Assembly (NCBI GenBank): GCA_965368405.1
Contig: CBDUMS010000002.1
Coordinates: 21,743 to 85,742, forward strand
DNA from: S012-113 sp965368405
GTDB taxonomy: Bacteria; Bacteroidota; Bacteroidia; Cytophagales; Cyclobacteriaceae
Length of the DNA: 64,000 bases
Reading direction: 5' to 3'
Shown here: positions 62,821 to 64,000 of the stretch, in pieces
Layout: every line of letters starts with the position of its first letter
Position numbering within the stretch: the first letter of the stretch is position 1
The notes under the pieces: generated by a model
The model's input: only the letters and a program-made list of their open reading frames with translations
Told to the model about the DNA's origin: nothing
Databases searched by the model: none
Made by a program: the position numbers and the translations under genes

Positions 62821-64000
62821 TTATTGATCCTGCGCCTGAATAGCCGTTATTATAATCGTATTTACGATGTCTGTTACCAGACAACCACGGCTTAAATCAT
62901 TGACAGGTTTGTTTAATCCTTGAAGCACAGGACCTATCGCAATGGCACCGGTTTCGCGCTGTACTGCTTTATAGGTGTTATTTCCCGTATTAAGGTCAGG
63001 GAATATTAGCACACTTGCCTGACCTGCAACTTCTGAATTCGGCAACTTACTTTTACCTACACGCATATCCACGGCGGCGTCGTACTGAATTGGCCCTTCG
63101 ATTAAAATATCTGGGCGTTTTTCTTTAACAATTTTGGTAGCCGCCCTTACTTTTTCTACTTCTTGCCCCTTACCCGAATCTCCTGAAGAATAGGAGAGCA
63201 TGGCTACTTTTGCAGGAATACCGAACTGCTCACTTGTGTCTGCCGAAACCATTGCAATTTCTGCAAGTTCTTCGGCAGTAGGATTAGGGTTAACAGCACA
63301 ATCGCCGTAGGCAACCACTCTATCGTCGAGGCACATAAAGAAGACCGACGAAACAACATTAAAGCCAGGTTTAGTTTTAACAAATTGTAAGGCCGGACGA
63401 ATAGTGTGTTGGGTTGTATGGGCAGCTCCAGATACCATCCCATCAGCATCGCCTTTATGAACCATCATGGTACCATAATACGAAACATCGTGCATAAGGT
63501 CTTCTGCCATCTCCATCGATAAACCTTTAGCCTTTCTCAGTTCGTGAAGTGTTTCGGCATACTCTTTAAATTTATCAGAAGAGTAGGGGTCAATGATGGG
63601 TGTTTTTTCAAAATCAATATCTAAACCCAGACTACCGGCTCGAGTTTTTATCTCTTCAGGATGCCCAAGTACAGTCATGTCCACTACATCCTTTTTCTGC
63701 AAGATCTCAATTGCTTTCAAAATCCTATCGTCATTGCCTTCCGGTAGAACTATGCGTTTACGCACCTGTCCGGCAATTTTTTGCAGGTTATAGATAAACA
63801 TTTTCGGTGTCATAACCGATGGTTGGTCGCTCAGTACTTGTTGCTGAAAACCGTCCATATCGACATATTTTTCGACCCGTTCCTTTCTTTTGGCATGAGT
63901 GTCCTTTGCAAAGGCTTCTTTAACTGCCATACTTACGTTTTGGCCTACGGTCAACCAGGGTAAAAGGGAATAGTTTTGAAAAATAACGCCACGCTCATGA
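62821..64000 (-). CDS. Phosphate acetyltransferase domain joined to ABC ATPase fragment (partial, chimeric)
   Basis: The frame is open to the window edge. From about 63865 leftward it is the PTA domain (MTPKMFIYNL, KRIVLPEGNDDR, GDADGMVSGAAHTT, FPDLNTGNNTYKA, ending AIQAQDQ). Rightward of that, the upstream residues read HERGVIFQNYSLLPWLTVGQNV and then AVKEAFAKDTHAKRKERVE, which is the Q-loop region of a nitrate/sulfonate-type ABC ATPase. The two meet at KYVDM, a string that both families could share. The BioD-like and DRTGG domains of a normal long Pta are missing. Either a genuine deletion fusion or a chimeric contig. The ABC N-terminus lies outside the window. Confidence 0.8.
   Translation of the reverse strand, partial: HERGVIFQNYSLLPWLTVGQNVSMAVKEAFAKDTHAKRKERVEKYVDMDGFQQQVLSDQPSVMTPKMFIYNLQKIAGQVRKRIVLPEGNDDRILKAIEILQKKDVVDMTVLGHPEEIKTRAGSLGLDIDFEKTPIIDPYSSDKFKEYAETLHELRKAKGLSMEMAEDLMHDVSYYGTMMVHKGDADGMVSGAAHTTQHTIRPALQFVKTKPGFNVVSSVFFMCLDDRVVAYGDCAVNPNPTAEELAEIAMVSADTSEQFGIPAKVAMLSYSSGDSGKGQEVEKVRAATKIVKEKRPDILIEGPIQYDAAVDMRVGKSKLPNSEVAGQASVLIFPDLNTGNNTYKAVQRETGAIAIGPVLQGLNKPVNDLSRGCLVTDIVNTIIITAIQAQDQ

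Noticed and set aside
62816..62884. N-terminal extension of acetate kinase upstream of 62815
   Set aside because: It is coded by the overlapping end of the pta-like frame; MKTLVINTG is the family start.
1..64000. tRNA, rRNA, CRISPR, insertion sequences, prophage, riboswitch
   Set aside because: No gap is large enough for most of these, and no cloverleaf, direct-repeat array, transposase, integrase or recognised riboswitch core was seen by eye. A covariance-model scan was not possible.

Overview
The window is an ordinary, densely packed stretch of a Bacteroidota chromosome, probably a marine Cytophagales-type member. The lineage call is an inference. It rests on TAnnTTTG -7 promoter elements with little Shine-Dalgarno signal, a C-A-B succinate dehydrogenase operon with a single-subunit cytochrome b, fused CcsBA, an RND pump fused to a TolC-like domain, fused OtsA-OtsB, IcmF, and XRE-S24 regulators. 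I see no rRNA, tRNA, CRISPR array, insertion sequence, prophage or integron, and no gap above about 300 bases without a likely gene.

Layout. 1-5 kb: acyl-CoA ligase, a small orphan gene with a LexA-like self-cleaving repressor behind two AT-rich palindromes, and a large vWA membrane protein. 5-6 kb: tpx-osmC peroxide defence pair. 6-11 kb: divergent icmF and a beta-eliminating lyase whose substrate residues are those of tyrosine phenol-lyase, not tryptophanase. 11-15.7 kb: rRNA methyltransferase and sdhCAB. 15.8-22.5 kb: SulP transporter, Nudix CoA pyrophosphatase, DUF819 membrane protein, CcsBA cytochrome c assembly. 22.5-31 kb: lipid kinase, topA, SixA-like phosphatase, Na+/alanine symporter, DUF2461, TlpA-like thioredoxin and a 618-residue orphan secreted protein. 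31-36 kb: a molybdenum cofactor cluster (moaC, mobA with a MobB-like N-terminus, a Rof-like gene, two NAD(P)-dependent oxidoreductases; divergent moeA). 36-41.5 kb: rnhB, MATE pump, acyl-CoA thioesterase, dipeptide epimerase, a PqqB-like lipoprotein and a DUF1295 membrane enzyme. 41.7-50 kb: GH15 hydrolase, arsR-arsM-cupin, HD hydrolase, yaaA, otsAB, YkgJ-type protein. 50-56 kb: transketolase, monoheme lipoprotein, BNR/VPS10-like secreted protein. 55.7-61.5 kb: Cus/Czc-type metal efflux cluster. 61.6-64 kb: ackA and a pta-like frame.

The genes suggest an aerobic heterotroph with branched-chain acyl-CoA and amino acid breakdown, acetate overflow (pta-ackA), trehalose turnover, arsenic methylation, heavy metal efflux and molybdoenzymes. 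The Moco genes agree with the nitrate/sulfonate-type ABC ATPase fragment seen at the right edge.

The strongest oddities are these: (1) the pta-like frame at 62821-64000 begins as an ABC transporter ATPase and switches into phosphotransacetylase near 63860, so it is either a real deletion fusion or a chimeric contig; (2) the TPL-type residue set in the lyase at 9658; (3) the LexA-like repressor unit at 1.7-2.9 kb; (4) a Rof-like Rho-antiterminator homologue inside the Moco operon; (5) the RND-TolC fusion with a signal-peptide-like joint. I found no clearly new multi-gene defence or mobile system.
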